A stretch of 64,000 nucleotides of DNA from Gammaproteobacteria bacterium 53_120_T64 (GTDB lineage: Bacteria; Pseudomonadota; Gammaproteobacteria; Pseudomonadales; Porticoccaceae): the NCBI GenBank assembly GCA_002162815.1, contig MAAT01000028.1, positions 148,552-212,551 of the forward strand, in the 5' to 3' direction. Of this stretch, positions 17,227 to 26,049 are shown one piece after another. The notes beneath the pieces are model-generated. The model was given only the letters and a program-made list of their open reading frames with translations. It had not been told where the DNA came from and did no database searches. A program made the position numbers and the translations under genes. Numbering within the stretch: position 1 is the first letter of the stretch; every line of letters begins with the position of its first letter.

Positions 17227-19123
17227 CATTAGTGCTCTCAACAGCAAACGACGGGGCTAGCACGCCAGCGGCGGGCGCTGTCTCGAGTGACTCAGGGTAG
17301 TAATGAAGGTAGGCATCGATTACCGCTCGCGCCACTGGCGCGGCCGTCGAACTGCCGTGCTCACCGTTTTCGACAATCACCGCCACCGCTATACGCGGCT
17401 TATCAATGGGGGCATAGGCGATAAACAGTGCGTGGTCGAGCTGTAGTTTGGCGAGCTTGCTGGCATCGTATCGTTCATCCTGTTTAATACCCACCACTTG
17501 GGCGGTGCCCGTCTTACCGGCCATGGTGTAGTCAATGTTACCGATTGCACGGCGCGCCGTACCGCGTACATCGCGCACCACGCCGGCCATAGCATCGAGC
17601 ACTAAATCCCAGTAACGGGCGGGAATTTCAATCTTCGCTAGCTCCGACACCGGCCGCGCCAATTCGTTGCCAACATGGCTCACTAACTGCGGCTGACTGA
17701 CCTCGCCTCGCATTGCCAAGCGACTCACCGCCACCGCCATTTGCAGGGGTGTGGCCAGCATAAAGCCCTGGCCGATACTGACGTTGACGGTATCACCCGG
17801 ATACCAAACCCGACCCCGGGCACCCTGTTTCCAGTCTCGCGAGGGCATAATACCCCGCGCCTCGGCGGGCAGATCGATACCGGTTTGAGTGCCATAACCA
17901 AAGCGCGAGCCGTAGTCGTGAAGCACGTCGATGCCGGAGCGAAAACCAATATCGTAAAAGAAAGTATCGCAGGACTGCACAATCGCGTCGTACAGACTAA
18001 TCTTGCTGCCGTGGCCGCCGCGCTTCCAGTCCCGGTACTTGTGCTTATCGCCCTCCAGCTGATAGTAACCCGGGTCATAAATACGGTAGCCCATGGTCAC
18101 CGCGCCCGCGTCGAGGGCAGCCAGGCCGAACACCGGTTTGACGGTGGAACCCGGTGGATACTGCCCCCGCAGAGCCCGATCAAACAACGGTTGGGCCGGC
18201 GAGCCCGTCAAGGCTTTATAGGCCTTGGTAGAAATACCGGTGACAAAAAGGTTGGGGTCAAAGGAGGGTGAGCTGGCCAGCGCGAGTACACCCCCGCTCG
18301 CCGTATCGAGGGCAACCACGGCACCGCGCTCTGCACCCAGGGCCTGAATCGCGATTTTTTGTAAACGACTGTCAAGAAACAGCTGTAAATCCGCCCCCGG
18401 CACCGGGTCCGTGCGCTCCAGTACGCGCATGACTCGCCCGCGCGCATTGGTTTCGACATGCTCGTAGCCCACCTCTCCCAGCAGCTGGTCCTCGTAATAC
18501 TTTTCCAGACCGGTTTTACCGGTCATATGTGAACCCTTGTAGCGTTTGGCGTCGAAGCGCTTCAGCTCACGCTCATTAATGCGTCCGGTATAGCCCACCA
18601 CATGCGCCAATTCGGCCCCCAGTGGGTAGTTGCGAATCAGCTGAGCGGAAACCTCGACCCCCGCTAAACGGTGTTCATTCACAGCGACTAGGGCTTGTTC
18701 GGTTTCGCTGAGATTAAAGCGCAGGGGCACCGACTCATAGGGGCGGCGGCGTTTCAGCTGTTTTTCAAAACGCGCCAACTCGGTGTCTTTAAACGCCAGT
18801 AGCTCACCGACATCGGCCAATAATTGCTCGAGATTTTTAGTGCGCTCGGCGACAATGGAGAGCGTAAAACCGGGGCGATTATCGGCCAGCAAGACACCAT
18901 TGCGATCGTAAATTAAACCCCGTGCCGGCGGCAGCGCGCGCACATGAATACGGTTGTTGTCGGCCAGCGTGGCAAAGTCCTGGTGACGATTAATTTGTAG
19001 GTCGTGGTAGCGCCACAGTAAAACACCCAGCATCAACAGCACCACCAACAGAGTAAAACTGGCGCGCGCGACATACAGTCGAGACTCCCACTGGGGGTTT
19101 TTCAGAGTACTGAAGTCTGCCAT
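17216..19123 (-). CDS. mrdA: Penicillin-binding protein 2 (transpeptidase of the elongasome)
   Basis: 635 residues: one N-terminal membrane anchor (ASFTLLVVLLMLGVLLW), a PBP dimerisation domain (RGLIYDRNGVLLADN), and a transpeptidase domain with active SxxK in PGSTVKP (about residue 326), SCD in VQSCDTFFYDI, and KTG in MAGKTGTAQVVG (about 536). It cross-links lateral-wall peptidoglycan with RodA, encoded next to it with overlapping codons. Length and motifs are normal. Confidence 0.97.
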   Translation of the reverse strand: MADFSTLKNPQWESRLYVARASFTLLVVLLMLGVLLWRYHDLQINRHQDFATLADNNRIHVRALPPARGLIYDRNGVLLADNRPGFTLSIVAERTKNLEQLLADVGELLAFKDTELARFEKQLKRRRPYESVPLRFNLSETEQALVAVNEHRLAGVEVSAQLIRNYPLGAELAHVVGYTGRINERELKRFDAKRYKGSHMTGKTGLEKYYEDQLLGEVGYEHVETNARGRVMRVLERTDPVPGADLQLFLDSRLQKIAIQALGAERGAVVALDTASGGVLALASSPSFDPNLFVTGISTKAYKALTGSPAQPLFDRALRGQYPPGSTVKPVFGLAALDAGAVTMGYRIYDPGYYQLEGDKHKYRDWKRGGHGSKISLYDAIVQSCDTFFYDIGFRSGIDVLHDYGSRFGYGTQTGIDLPAEARGIMPSRDWKQGARGRVWYPGDTVNVSIGQGFMLATPLQMAVAVSRLAMRGEVSQPQLVSHVGNELARPVSELAKIEIPARYWDLVLDAMAGVVRDVRGTARRAIGNIDYTMAGKTGTAQVVGIKQDERYDASKLAKLQLDHALFIAYAPIDKPRIAVAVIVENGEHGSSTAAPVARAVIDAYLHYYPESLETAPAAGVLAPSFAVESTNEPG

Positions 19124-19270
19124 GTTTCGCTGAATGAGCTCCCGAGCACAAAATAATTTTCGTGTGAAAAATGATACTGCCTATCTAGGCGCCCAACACA
19201 CCGGCGGCGCTATTTTTATTGTTCGCGATCTCACCTAGCGCTGTATCGACAAACCCCTAGCGATGGCTCT

Positions 19271-19738
19271 TTAACGATGGTAGGGGTGACCGGCATTAAT
19301 CGACCAGGCCCGATAGAGCTGCTCGATCAAAATAATACGTACCAGCGGGTGGGGCAAGGTCAGCGCCGACAGCGACCAGCTAATATTCGCCCGGTCGATG
19401 CAAGACTGCGCCAAACCATCGGGACCGCCAATCAATAAGCTGAAGTTATCGCCACTGCCCTGCCAGTCGCGCAAATGGCGCGCCAGCTGATCGGTGCCCC
19501 AGGGCTTGCCCTTTACTTCCAGTGCAATGACGCGGTCACCCTGAGCAATGGCTTTCAGCATGGCCTCGCCTTCACTGGCAATAGCTCGATCCGGCGCTTC
19601 ATTTTTACGCCGCGCAGCGAGGGGTATTTCGACTAACTCGAGATGAAATTCCCCCGGCAATCGCTTGGCATACTCATCGTAGCCGCTTTGCACCCAGCTC
19701 GGCATTTTACTGCCGACAGCAATAATACGCAGCCTCAA
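19271..19738 (-). CDS. rlmH: 23S rRNA pseudouridine-1915 N3-methyltransferase RlmH
   Basis: 155-residue SPOUT methyltransferase that modifies pseudouridine 1915 in helix 69 of 23S rRNA. Typical segments are [47 protein letters not shown], and the trefoil-knot end [22 protein letters not shown] with NAGHPYHR. The start is TTG at 19738, with AGG nine bases upstream. Order rsfS-rlmH-mrdA is the ancestral gammaproteobacterial one. Confidence 0.97.
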   Translation of the reverse strand: MRLRIIAVGSKMPSWVQSGYDEYAKRLPGEFHLELVEIPLAARRKNEAPDRAIASEGEAMLKAIAQGDRVIALEVKGKPWGTDQLARHLRDWQGSGDNFSLLIGGPDGLAQSCIDRANISWSLSALTLPHPLVRIILIEQLYRAWSINAGHPYHR

Positions 19739-19786
19739 ACCGTGCTACCTATCGCTACTAGCCCCGCCGCTACCGAGCAAAAAAAG

Positions 19787-20155
19787 TTAGTCATTGTCAT
19801 CCACGTCGGCATCACTTTCCGCAACGGCCGAATTGGGGCGCAGCGACCAGAGCTTTTCCAGCTCGTAAAACGCCCGCGTTTTGGGCTGCATAACGTGGAC
19901 AATCAGGTCGCCAAAGTCGACCAGCACCCATTCGCCCTCGTCCATACCCTCGACACCGATCGGTTGAAAGCCCGCTCTCTTGCCCTCTTCCACGGTGTTT
20001 TGCGCCAGCGCCTTAACCTGGCGATTACTGGCGCCGCTCACCACAATCATGGTATCGGTTATATCGCTGAGCTCGCGCACATCAATCGTAACCAGGTCCT
20101 GGCCCTTAATGTCGTCCAGTGCTGCAATAACAATCTTGTAAATATCACTACTCAT
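19787..20155 (-). CDS. rsfS: Ribosome silencing factor RsfS
   Basis: 122-residue Iojap/RsfS protein that binds L14 on the 50S subunit and blocks subunit joining when nutrients are short. Hallmarks: DIKGQDLVTIDVRELSDITD, MIVVSGASNRQVKALAQN, GMDEGEWVLVDFGDLIVHVM and the acidic C-terminal tail (DADVDDND). ATG 20155 overlaps the nadD stop by four bases. Confidence 0.96.
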   Translation of the reverse strand: MSSDIYKIVIAALDDIKGQDLVTIDVRELSDITDTMIVVSGASNRQVKALAQNTVEEGKRAGFQPIGVEGMDEGEWVLVDFGDLIVHVMQPKTRAFYELEKLWSLRPNSAVAESDADVDDND

Positions 20156-20823
20156 GAATTTTCCTGTTTATACAAGCCGTGTTGGTGGATGTATTGAATG
20201 ACCGCATCGGGCACTAGATAACGTACCGAACTGCCGGCAGCGAGGTCCGTGCGGATTTGTGTTGCCGACACTGGCAGCAAAGTCATGGCTTCAACCAGGA
20301 CTCGACCACTCGCCGACTGTGACAACAATTTTGGATCATCTATGCAGCGCCCCGCCAACCACTGCGCCACAGCGCCAGTCTCTGGCAAATGCCAGCCGGG
20401 GCGAGCGGCAACGACAATATGGGCGTAATCGCTCAATTCTTGCCAGCGCTGCCAGGTGTGTAAATTAACCAGTGAGTCCATGCCGATACACAGGCAGAGG
20501 GCGACATCGGCGCCCAGCTCGGCGCGCAATTGTGCCAGGGTTGCAAGCGTATAGGACAAGCCTTCGCGGCGCAGCTCTCTGTCATCGGCCACCAAGCCAC
20601 TGGCAACAAAATCATTACCCTGTAACTCGCCGTCAATCGCCAAGCGCAACATGGCGAGACGATGCTCGGCGCTGACACCGGGCTGTTCACGGTGAGGCGG
20701 GCGGGCCGAAGGCATTAGATGCAATTCATCGAGACCCAGGTGCTCGCGCAATTCGACAGCGGTGCGTAAATGACCGATATGCACGGGATCAAAAGTGCCG
20801 CCAAAAATACCGACCGCTTTCAA
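20152..20823 (-). CDS. nadD: Nicotinate-nucleotide adenylyltransferase NadD
   Basis: 223 residues; makes deamido-NAD from NaMN and ATP. The nucleotidyltransferase motif GTFDPVHIGHLR (residues 9-20) and the late ISTxxR-like motif SATQIRTDLAAG are present, with MPSARPPHRE for phosphate contact. The start is a TTG (20823) directly before KAVGIFGG, because no ATG or GTG fits the conserved N-terminus. It lies between proA and rsfS; E. coli has holA and lptE upstream instead. Confidence 0.95.
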   Translation of the reverse strand: MKAVGIFGGTFDPVHIGHLRTAVELREHLGLDELHLMPSARPPHREQPGVSAEHRLAMLRLAIDGELQGNDFVASGLVADDRELRREGLSYTLATLAQLRAELGADVALCLCIGMDSLVNLHTWQRWQELSDYAHIVVAARPGWHLPETGAVAQWLAGRCIDDPKLLSQSASGRVLVEAMTLLPVSATQIRTDLAAGSSVRYLVPDAVIQYIHQHGLYKQENS

Positions 20824-20907
20824 AATTCGATGTTTCTCGAATGAAAGCGAGTCACGTCCCGCTTGCTCGCGCTCAATTTATTCATGCCGGCTTTATTCAC
20901 GACTGCT

Positions 20908-22176
20908 TTATTCACGTATGTGCCCATCACCCAGCACAATATATTTCTGGCTGGTCAGGCCCTCAAGACCCACCGGACCACGAGCGTGAATTTTATCCGT
21001 CGAAATACCAATCTCCGCACCGAGGCCGTATTCAAAGCCATCGGCAAAGCGGGTGGAGGCGTTAATCATTACCGAGCTGGAATCCACCTCGTTCAAAAAG
21101 CGCCGGCCCCGGGTGTAATCCTCGGTGACGATGGCTTCGGTGTGGCGCGAGCTATACGTTTCGATATGATCCATCGCGGCATCCATATCGGCGACCACAC
21201 GGATAGCCAAGATCGGCGCTAGATATTCCGCCTGCCAGTCTGCTTCGGTCGCCGCCGAGCAGGCCTGTTTTGATGCGGCGATAATCGCACGGCCCTGTTC
21301 ACAAGCGCGCATTTCAACACCCTCATCAGCATAAGCCGCTGCCAGGCGAGGCAAAATAGCGTCAGCCACACCCTCGGCCACCAGCAAGGTTTCCATGGCA
21401 TTGCAAACACCGTAACGGTGGGTCTTGGCATTCAAGGCAATATTAAAGGCCTTCTCGAGATCGGCCTTGTCGTCAATATACACGTGGCAGACACCGTCTA
21501 AATGTTTGATCACGGGAATGGTCGCCTCGCGACTAATGCGCTCAATCAGGCCTTTGCCGCCCCGAGGCACAATCACATCGACGTAATTTGACAGCGTCAC
21601 CAATTCACCCACCGCACTGCGGTCTGTGGTTTCCACCACTTGTACCGCCGTATCAGGTAAGCCCACAGCGGCCAGGCCCTTGCGAATACAGGCCGCAATC
21701 GCTTGATTGGAGTGAATAGACTCACTGCCGCCACGCAAAATAGTCGCGTTGCCCGATTTCAAACACAGGCTCGCCGCCTCAACGGTGACATTCGGGCGGG
21801 ACTCATAAATAATACCGATCACCCCCAGTGGCACGCGCATTTTGCCGACCTGAATACCACTGGGCCGATAGTTCATGGCGCTGACTTCACCTATAGGGTC
21901 GGGCAATGCTGCCACCTGTCGCAGGCCCTCTATCATGCCGTCGATGCGAGCGGGTGTTAGTTCGAGGCGATCGAGCAGTGCTGCGTCGAGATCATTACTG
22001 CGGCCCTTGTCCATATCACGGCCATTGGCGCTGGCCAGCAGGGTGCGGTCTTCATCGAGAGCCTCGGCAATCGCCAGCAAGGCCCTGTTCTTTACCCCAC
22101 TATCGGAGCGTGCCATCACCCGACCGGCGGCGCGGGCACTGACGCCCAGGGCTTGCATATACGCTTTAATATCCAT
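20908..22176 (-). CDS. proA: Glutamate-5-semialdehyde dehydrogenase (gamma-glutamyl phosphate reductase)
   Basis: 422 residues; the second enzyme of proline synthesis, reducing gamma-glutamyl phosphate with NADPH. Recognisable: [56 protein letters not shown], catalytic Cys in [13 protein letters not shown] (about residue 258), and the C-terminal [12 protein letters not shown]...GPVGLEGL. No proB is in the window. It appears to be the first gene of the long minus-strand cluster, 85 bases upstream of nadD. Confidence 0.97.
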   Translation of the reverse strand: MDIKAYMQALGVSARAAGRVMARSDSGVKNRALLAIAEALDEDRTLLASANGRDMDKGRSNDLDAALLDRLELTPARIDGMIEGLRQVAALPDPIGEVSAMNYRPSGIQVGKMRVPLGVIGIIYESRPNVTVEAASLCLKSGNATILRGGSESIHSNQAIAACIRKGLAAVGLPDTAVQVVETTDRSAVGELVTLSNYVDVIVPRGGKGLIERISREATIPVIKHLDGVCHVYIDDKADLEKAFNIALNAKTHRYGVCNAMETLLVAEGVADAILPRLAAAYADEGVEMRACEQGRAIIAASKQACSAATEADWQAEYLAPILAIRVVADMDAAMDHIETYSSRHTEAIVTEDYTRGRRFLNEVDSSSVMINASTRFADGFEYGLGAEIGISTDKIHARGPVGLEGLTSQKYIVLGDGHIRE

Positions 22177-22240
22177 TCAAAATCTCTGTGCTGTTTCTCT
22201 ACGCTCTATCCCCGTTTAAGGCGAGCTCATCATGGCGCGC

Positions 22241-22246
22241 ATTATA
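22241..22246 (-). promoter_or_regulatory. Candidate -10 element upstream of proA
   Basis: TATAAT followed by GCGC on the minus strand, 65 bases before the proA ATG. The same TATAATGCGC arrangement precedes typA. No convincing -35 is at 16-18 bases, so confidence is limited. Confidence 0.35.
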
Positions 22247-22390
22247 GCGCGAGGCCCATGCCTACCGCGAGAGACAAAGGCCGCTCAATCACAGTCTATT
22301 GGCACGGCGTCCGTTTGCAGCTAGGCAATATTTTCTGCACTATCGGCGCCACTTTAAAATTAATGACGGCTTAAATTACGGGAGAACAAC

Positions 22391-22855
22391 ATGAAACAAC
22401 TCGGCCAAGGCTTTTACTGGCAGGATCTTCAAGTTGGCGATGAATACAAAACCTGGGGCAGAACGGTACTCGAAGCCGATATTTGCACCTTCGTGAATCT
22501 TATTGGCCTCCACGAAGTGGTGTTTAGCGACCGCGAGTTTCTGCGCGAAAAGTCGGTGATTAAAGAGCCCTTCGCCCCCGGCGCGCTGGTTTACAGCTTT
22601 GCCGAGGGTCTGTTGCTACCCACCATGCAGGGCACCGGCATGGCCTTTCTGAATATGGAGCTGGACATGAAGCGCCCCTGTCTAGCGGGCGATACCATTC
22701 ACGTCGAACTGGAAGTGATTGAAGTGCGCGAAACCAGCAAGGGTAATCGCGGCCTGGTGCGCACCTTTAATAAGGTGATTAATCAGAATGGCGAAATCGT
22801 GCTGACCTACAATCCCCTGCGCATGCTCAAGGGCCGCCCGGCCGACGAAGAATAA
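22391..22855 (+). CDS. MaoC-like hotdog-fold dehydratase
   Basis: 154 residues with a single MaoC/hotdog domain. The hydratase-like half motif ADICTFVNLIGLHEVVFSD and FAPGALVYSFAEGL match MaoC proteins acting on enoyl-CoA or related acyl thioesters; the canonical catalytic Asp-His pair is not clearly preserved, so a hydration activity is inferred only from the fold. GGGAG precedes the ATG. It is divergent from proA and ends at a strong terminator, so it is probably monocistronic. Confidence 0.8.
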   Translation: MKQLGQGFYWQDLQVGDEYKTWGRTVLEADICTFVNLIGLHEVVFSDREFLREKSVIKEPFAPGALVYSFAEGLLLPTMQGTGMAFLNMELDMKRPCLAGDTIHVELEVIEVRETSKGNRGLVRTFNKVINQNGEIVLTYNPLRMLKGRPADEE

Positions 22856-22883
22856 GCCGCCAGCGGCAAGAAAAAGGTCTGCA

Positions 22884-22918
22884 AGGCGGGGCGCTTTATC
22901 AAGCCACCCTGCCTTTTT
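22884..22918 (+). terminator. Rho-independent terminator after the MaoC gene
   Basis: AGGCGGGG (22884-22891) pairs with CCCTGCCT (22908-22914 region) with one G-U, an inner GCTT/AAGC stem closes a TATC loop, and six T residues follow. Thirty bases after the stop codon. Confidence 0.9.
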
Positions 22919-22939
22919 TACTGAACAATCCCCATTAAG

Positions 22940-23545
22940 CTATGGCGCGGGCTTAGCCGCACGCATGCGCAGCTCGATCACCCATTTTTTAATTTCCAGC
23001 AGCCGCTCATCAACCGTCGCCATGGCCAGTAGCGAGCGTTTGCGCTGCGGATCGACGGGCAGCACCCCGGCCAAACGCCAAACCAGAGTCGCCTTGGTCA
23101 AATCGGCCAGAAATACTGACTTATCGACACCCATATGAGTGGCCAGGCTTTCGAGCATATCGACCAGATCATCCTCGTCGAAGCCAATGGGTTCATCACT
23201 ATCGACGGCAAAAATCTCGGCATCGCCAAACATCAGGCCATCGGCCTCAACGCGAGTGGCGCCAATATGAATGCGCTGCTCGCCCTGCACCGCAATCGAC
23301 AATAAGCCATTCGGTAATTGCTCAAAGTCGCGAATCGTCACCAGCGTACCCCAGGGGAAAACCTCGGGCGTGGTGCCGACCTCTTTGCCCTCCACGATGG
23401 GTAAAATACCGAAGGGCTTTTCACCCGCCATCGACTCTTTCACCAAGCGTAAATAGCGCTGCTCAAAAATCTGCATGCGGCTGCCAATGCTTGGATACAG
23501 AATAAGCTGCAGGGGGAATAAAGCGATTTCTTGTTGCCTAGACAT
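22940..23545 (-). CDS. LON substrate-binding-domain protein
   Basis: 201 residues equivalent to the N-terminal domain of Lon without ATPase or protease parts. It begins IALFPLQLILYPSIG and continues RYLRLVKESM, FGILPIV, GTLVTIRDFEQLPNG and VQGEQRI, the standard LON-domain pattern. Such stand-alone proteins may bind unfolded substrates; function is not settled. The open frame reaches 23647, but the domain begins at the ATG at 23545. It faces the MaoC gene. Confidence 0.88.
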   Translation of the reverse strand: MSRQQEIALFPLQLILYPSIGSRMQIFEQRYLRLVKESMAGEKPFGILPIVEGKEVGTTPEVFPWGTLVTIRDFEQLPNGLLSIAVQGEQRIHIGATRVEADGLMFGDAEIFAVDSDEPIGFDEDDLVDMLESLATHMGVDKSVFLADLTKATLVWRLAGVLPVDPQRKRSLLAMATVDERLLEIKKWVIELRMRAAKPAP

Positions 23546-24006
23546 ATTGACCGATTCTTTGAATTGTTGTTGGTTGCACGCCCCGTTGAGCCCTACCCAA
23601 TGAGACTGAGCCCCATCTTTGCACAAGGCGCCATTTTTCGCTAACAATGCCTAGCCATAGGACGGCGCCGCGCTAAAGACAAGCATTAAAATTACCCAAG
23701 GAGTGCAGAGCTGGCATCTCAGGGCTCGACGATGGCAAGCGGGGCTGTATTGAAGAGATGCAGCCGGGGCGTCAGTAAGGCCTAATTTTATTTGACGCGG
23801 CAAGCCCATGATCAGTGCCCGAGCCACCTCGCAAGCAGTCTTCTACGAGTACACAAACCCAAGACCCGCCATATAAATTCACACCTGCTACATTTGCTCG
23901 ACGAGCAACGATGCATTTATACACATTCACAATGCAAATTTCGGGATTTACCCCCGCAGCCCCTTCACGTAGCATGCTTGCGATCAATTCATCAGAGATA
24001 ATAATT
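23546..24006. other. Non-coding gap with one perfect palindrome
   Basis: About 460 bases between the LON gene and the MAPEG gene, both reading outwards. Long open frames here are continuations of antisense frames with no family features. The only clear element is the palindrome listed separately. Confidence 0.6.
23894..23908. promoter_or_regulatory. Palindrome TTGCTCG-A-CGAGCAA, candidate operator
   Basis: Seven perfect inverted bases on each side of one centre base, about 100 bases before the MAPEG start. It has operator geometry; the regulator is unknown. Confidence 0.4.
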
Positions 24007-24435
24007 ATGCCAACAACCGAGATGCTTACCATCAACCCCGCTCTCGTTGCCCTTGCCGGCTTCGCTGGTTGGACAGCCCTGCTCCTCTTAACCATCGCCA
24101 ATGTGCGCATGGCCAATGTTTTCACCGGTAAAAAAGCCATTAATGCCTTTTCACCCACAGGTAACGATCTCCCGGGTTTTGGCCAGCGCATCACTCGCGC
24201 CCACCTCAACTGCGTCGAAACTCTACCGATTTTTGCCGCCTTGGTGGTCGCCGCGGGCCTCTCCGGGCAATTCGCCATCATGGAAGGCACCGCTATGTAC
24301 GTGCTGTATGCTCGCATCGGCCAATCTATTGGCCACCTGATCTCCACCTCGCCCCTGATGGTTTGGGTTCGCGCTGGCTTCTTTTTCGTACAAGTACTCT
24401 TGCTAGGCTGGTATGCCATTCAGCTGGTTTTCTAA
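24007..24435 (+). CDS. MAPEG-family membrane protein
   Basis: 142 residues with four hydrophobic segments (ALVALAGFAGWTALLLLTIA; IFAALVVAAGL; the central YVLYARIGQSIGHLI region; VRAGFFFVQVLLLGWYAI). The motif RITRAHLNCVETLPIFAALV matches bacterial MAPEG proteins (eicosanoid/glutathione-metabolism family). The glutathione-linked role is inferred by family. An earlier ATG at 23815 keeps the frame open, but the added residues look non-coding and the first hydrophobic helix follows ATG 24007. Confidence 0.85.
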   Translation: MPTTEMLTINPALVALAGFAGWTALLLLTIANVRMANVFTGKKAINAFSPTGNDLPGFGQRITRAHLNCVETLPIFAALVVAAGLSGQFAIMEGTAMYVLYARIGQSIGHLISTSPLMVWVRAGFFFVQVLLLGWYAIQLVF

Positions 24436-24763
24436 GACGCCACCCAGCAAAACGTCTGTTTCACCCCTATTTACATCGTAGACCGCGGCTCCTCTAACTA
24501 CCTCGGCATAGATGGCTCGACCATCCATGCCGAGGACCCTTGGCGCTGGGTTTCTTTCATTGCCAGCGGTTGCCATCGATACGATTCCTAGATTTACACA
24601 ATAAGCGACACACGCTCTCCCGCCTAATACTTAGCTAGCCTCTGATGGCTAAAAGGCTCAGCGGCTGCGTTAAAAACATTCCCAACATTGACATGATCAA
24701 GCGCAGTTGCTCTTTACACAGTGCGTGATAGGCTGAAATGGTCGATGACACGTGCCATAAATA
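24436..24763. other. Non-coding gap upstream of the export operon
   Basis: About 330 bases holding a strong 35-base hairpin (separate entry) and no supported gene. The promoter of the downstream adaptor gene probably lies in the last 150 bases, but I cannot point to a convincing -35/-10 pair. Confidence 0.5.
24501..24535. repeat. Long GC-rich hairpin, REP-like
   Basis: CCTCGGCAT + GATGG (24501-24515, with A at 24510 unpaired) and CCATC + ATGCCGAGG (24521-24535, with C at 24526 unpaired) pair around a CTCGA loop: 14 pairs, one mismatch. No T run follows. It shares the core CATCCATGCCG with the repeat at 25913-26012, which suggests a related dispersed element. Confidence 0.6.
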
Positions 24764-25903
24764 ATGAACAATACTCTGCTGGGCGTCGTATCTATTCTCG
24801 GTGTGGCCGCCCTTTACTGGCAACTCCATGGCGAAGATCCCATTGCCGTCAGATTGACCCCGGTCGAACAGGGGCGGGTCGAAGCCACCGTGGCCAATAC
24901 CCGTGCCGGCACCATTAAAGCCTGCCAACGCTCCCGTCTGTCGATGCCCATCGGCGGACAGGTTGACGAGCTGCTAGTCGATGAGGGAGACCGGGTTGAA
25001 AAGGGCCAGCTGCTGATTCAACTGTGGAACGAAGACCAACAGGCCCGTGTTGCCGAGGCTAAGACCCGCGTTACCGGCGCCAAGGAAACCGTCAAACAGA
25101 GCTGCCATAACGCCGCACTCGATGCCCGAGAGTTAAAGCGCAAGCAGGGCCTGGCGGCAAAAAAGCTGGTTTCCGAGGAAGCTCTCGACGCCGCCCAAAC
25201 CCGCGCTAGCGTGTCGTCCTTTGCCTGTGCCAAAGCCCGCGCCGGGGTTGAAACGGCCCAGGCGACACTGGCCCTGCAAGCCGCCCTGCTTGAAAAAACT
25301 CGCCTGCGCGCACCCTTTACCGGCGTGATCGCCGAAATTAACGGCGAAGTCGGCGAGTACATCACCCCCTCGCCACCGGGTATTGCCACTCCCCCCGCCG
25401 TCGACTTGATCGCCCTCGACTGCCTCTATGTGTCGGCACCGATTGACGAGGTAGACGCCGCCGCTATCGAACTCAATATGCCGGCACGCATCAGCCTCGA
25501 CGCTTTTCGCGGACGGATTTTTAAGGGCCACGTCAGCCGTATCGCGCCCTACGTGAAAGCGCTTGAAAAGCAGGCCCGCACCGTCGATGTCGAGGTGGCC
25601 TTTGACGCCCTGCCCGATGATCTCACCCTACTGATTGGCTATAGCGCCGATATTGAAATCATTCTCAGCCAACGCGATAACGTCCTGCGCATCCCCACCG
25701 AAACGGTGATTGATGGCAACCGCGTACTGCTCTTCGACGCAACGACCGGGCTACTGGGCTACCGGCAATTCAAGCCCGGACTTAGCAACTGGACATCGAC
25801 GGAGGTGGTCGAGGGGCTCAGTGAAGGCGATGAGATACTGTTGTCCCTCGATACCGAAGGGGCTATCGAGGGTGCGCTGGTCGAGCCGGCACGCCATAAC
25901 TAG
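24764..25903 (+). CDS. Periplasmic adaptor (MacA/HlyD-type) of an ABC exporter
   Basis: 379 residues: one N-terminal membrane anchor (LLGVVSILGVAALYW), a split biotinyl-lipoyl domain (IGGQVDELLVDEGDRVEKGQLL; LRAPFTGVIAEINGEVGEYI), an alpha-hairpin between (region 90-170, rich in Ala/Lys heptads, with an unusual set of Cys), and a beta-barrel (PARISLDAFRGRIFKGHVSRI). It would link the inner-membrane permeases encoded downstream to an outer-membrane channel; no TolC-like gene is in the window. First gene of the operon adaptor-ATPase-permease-permease. Confidence 0.9.
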   Translation: MNNTLLGVVSILGVAALYWQLHGEDPIAVRLTPVEQGRVEATVANTRAGTIKACQRSRLSMPIGGQVDELLVDEGDRVEKGQLLIQLWNEDQQARVAEAKTRVTGAKETVKQSCHNAALDARELKRKQGLAAKKLVSEEALDAAQTRASVSSFACAKARAGVETAQATLALQAALLEKTRLRAPFTGVIAEINGEVGEYITPSPPGIATPPAVDLIALDCLYVSAPIDEVDAAAIELNMPARISLDAFRGRIFKGHVSRIAPYVKALEKQARTVDVEVAFDALPDDLTLLIGYSADIEIILSQRDNVLRIPTETVIDGNRVLLFDATTGLLGYRQFKPGLSNWTSTEVVEGLSEGDEILLSLDTEGAIEGALVEPARHN

Positions 25904-25912
25904 ACTCCGAGT

Positions 25913-26012
25913 AAAAGGATACCCTTCACACATGACTCGCTGTAAATACGTCCTTGTACGCTCGAAGTCGGCATCCATGCCGCCGACGGTCATGCGTAAA
26001 AGATATCCTTTC
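25913..26012. repeat. Imperfect 24-bp inverted repeat element inside the export operon
   Basis: Left arm 25913-25936 and right arm 25989-26012 are reverse complements at 19 of 24 positions, and all five differences are transitions that still allow G-U pairs in RNA. The centre holds a smaller hairpin (GGCATCCATGCC). The 100-base unit fills the gap between adaptor and ATPase genes. I recall similar GGATA...TATCC-bounded units dispersed in marine gammaproteobacteria, but have not searched. Confidence 0.6.
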
Positions 26013-26049
26013 CCCATGCATCAATGAAAAAACAGAATCGAAATAGGCC

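Noticed and set aside
23772..24419. 215-codon open frame on the minus strand across the MAPEG gene
   Set aside because: It is antisense to a gene with clear MAPEG features, its composition is Arg/Ala-rich without domains, and it has no ribosome site.
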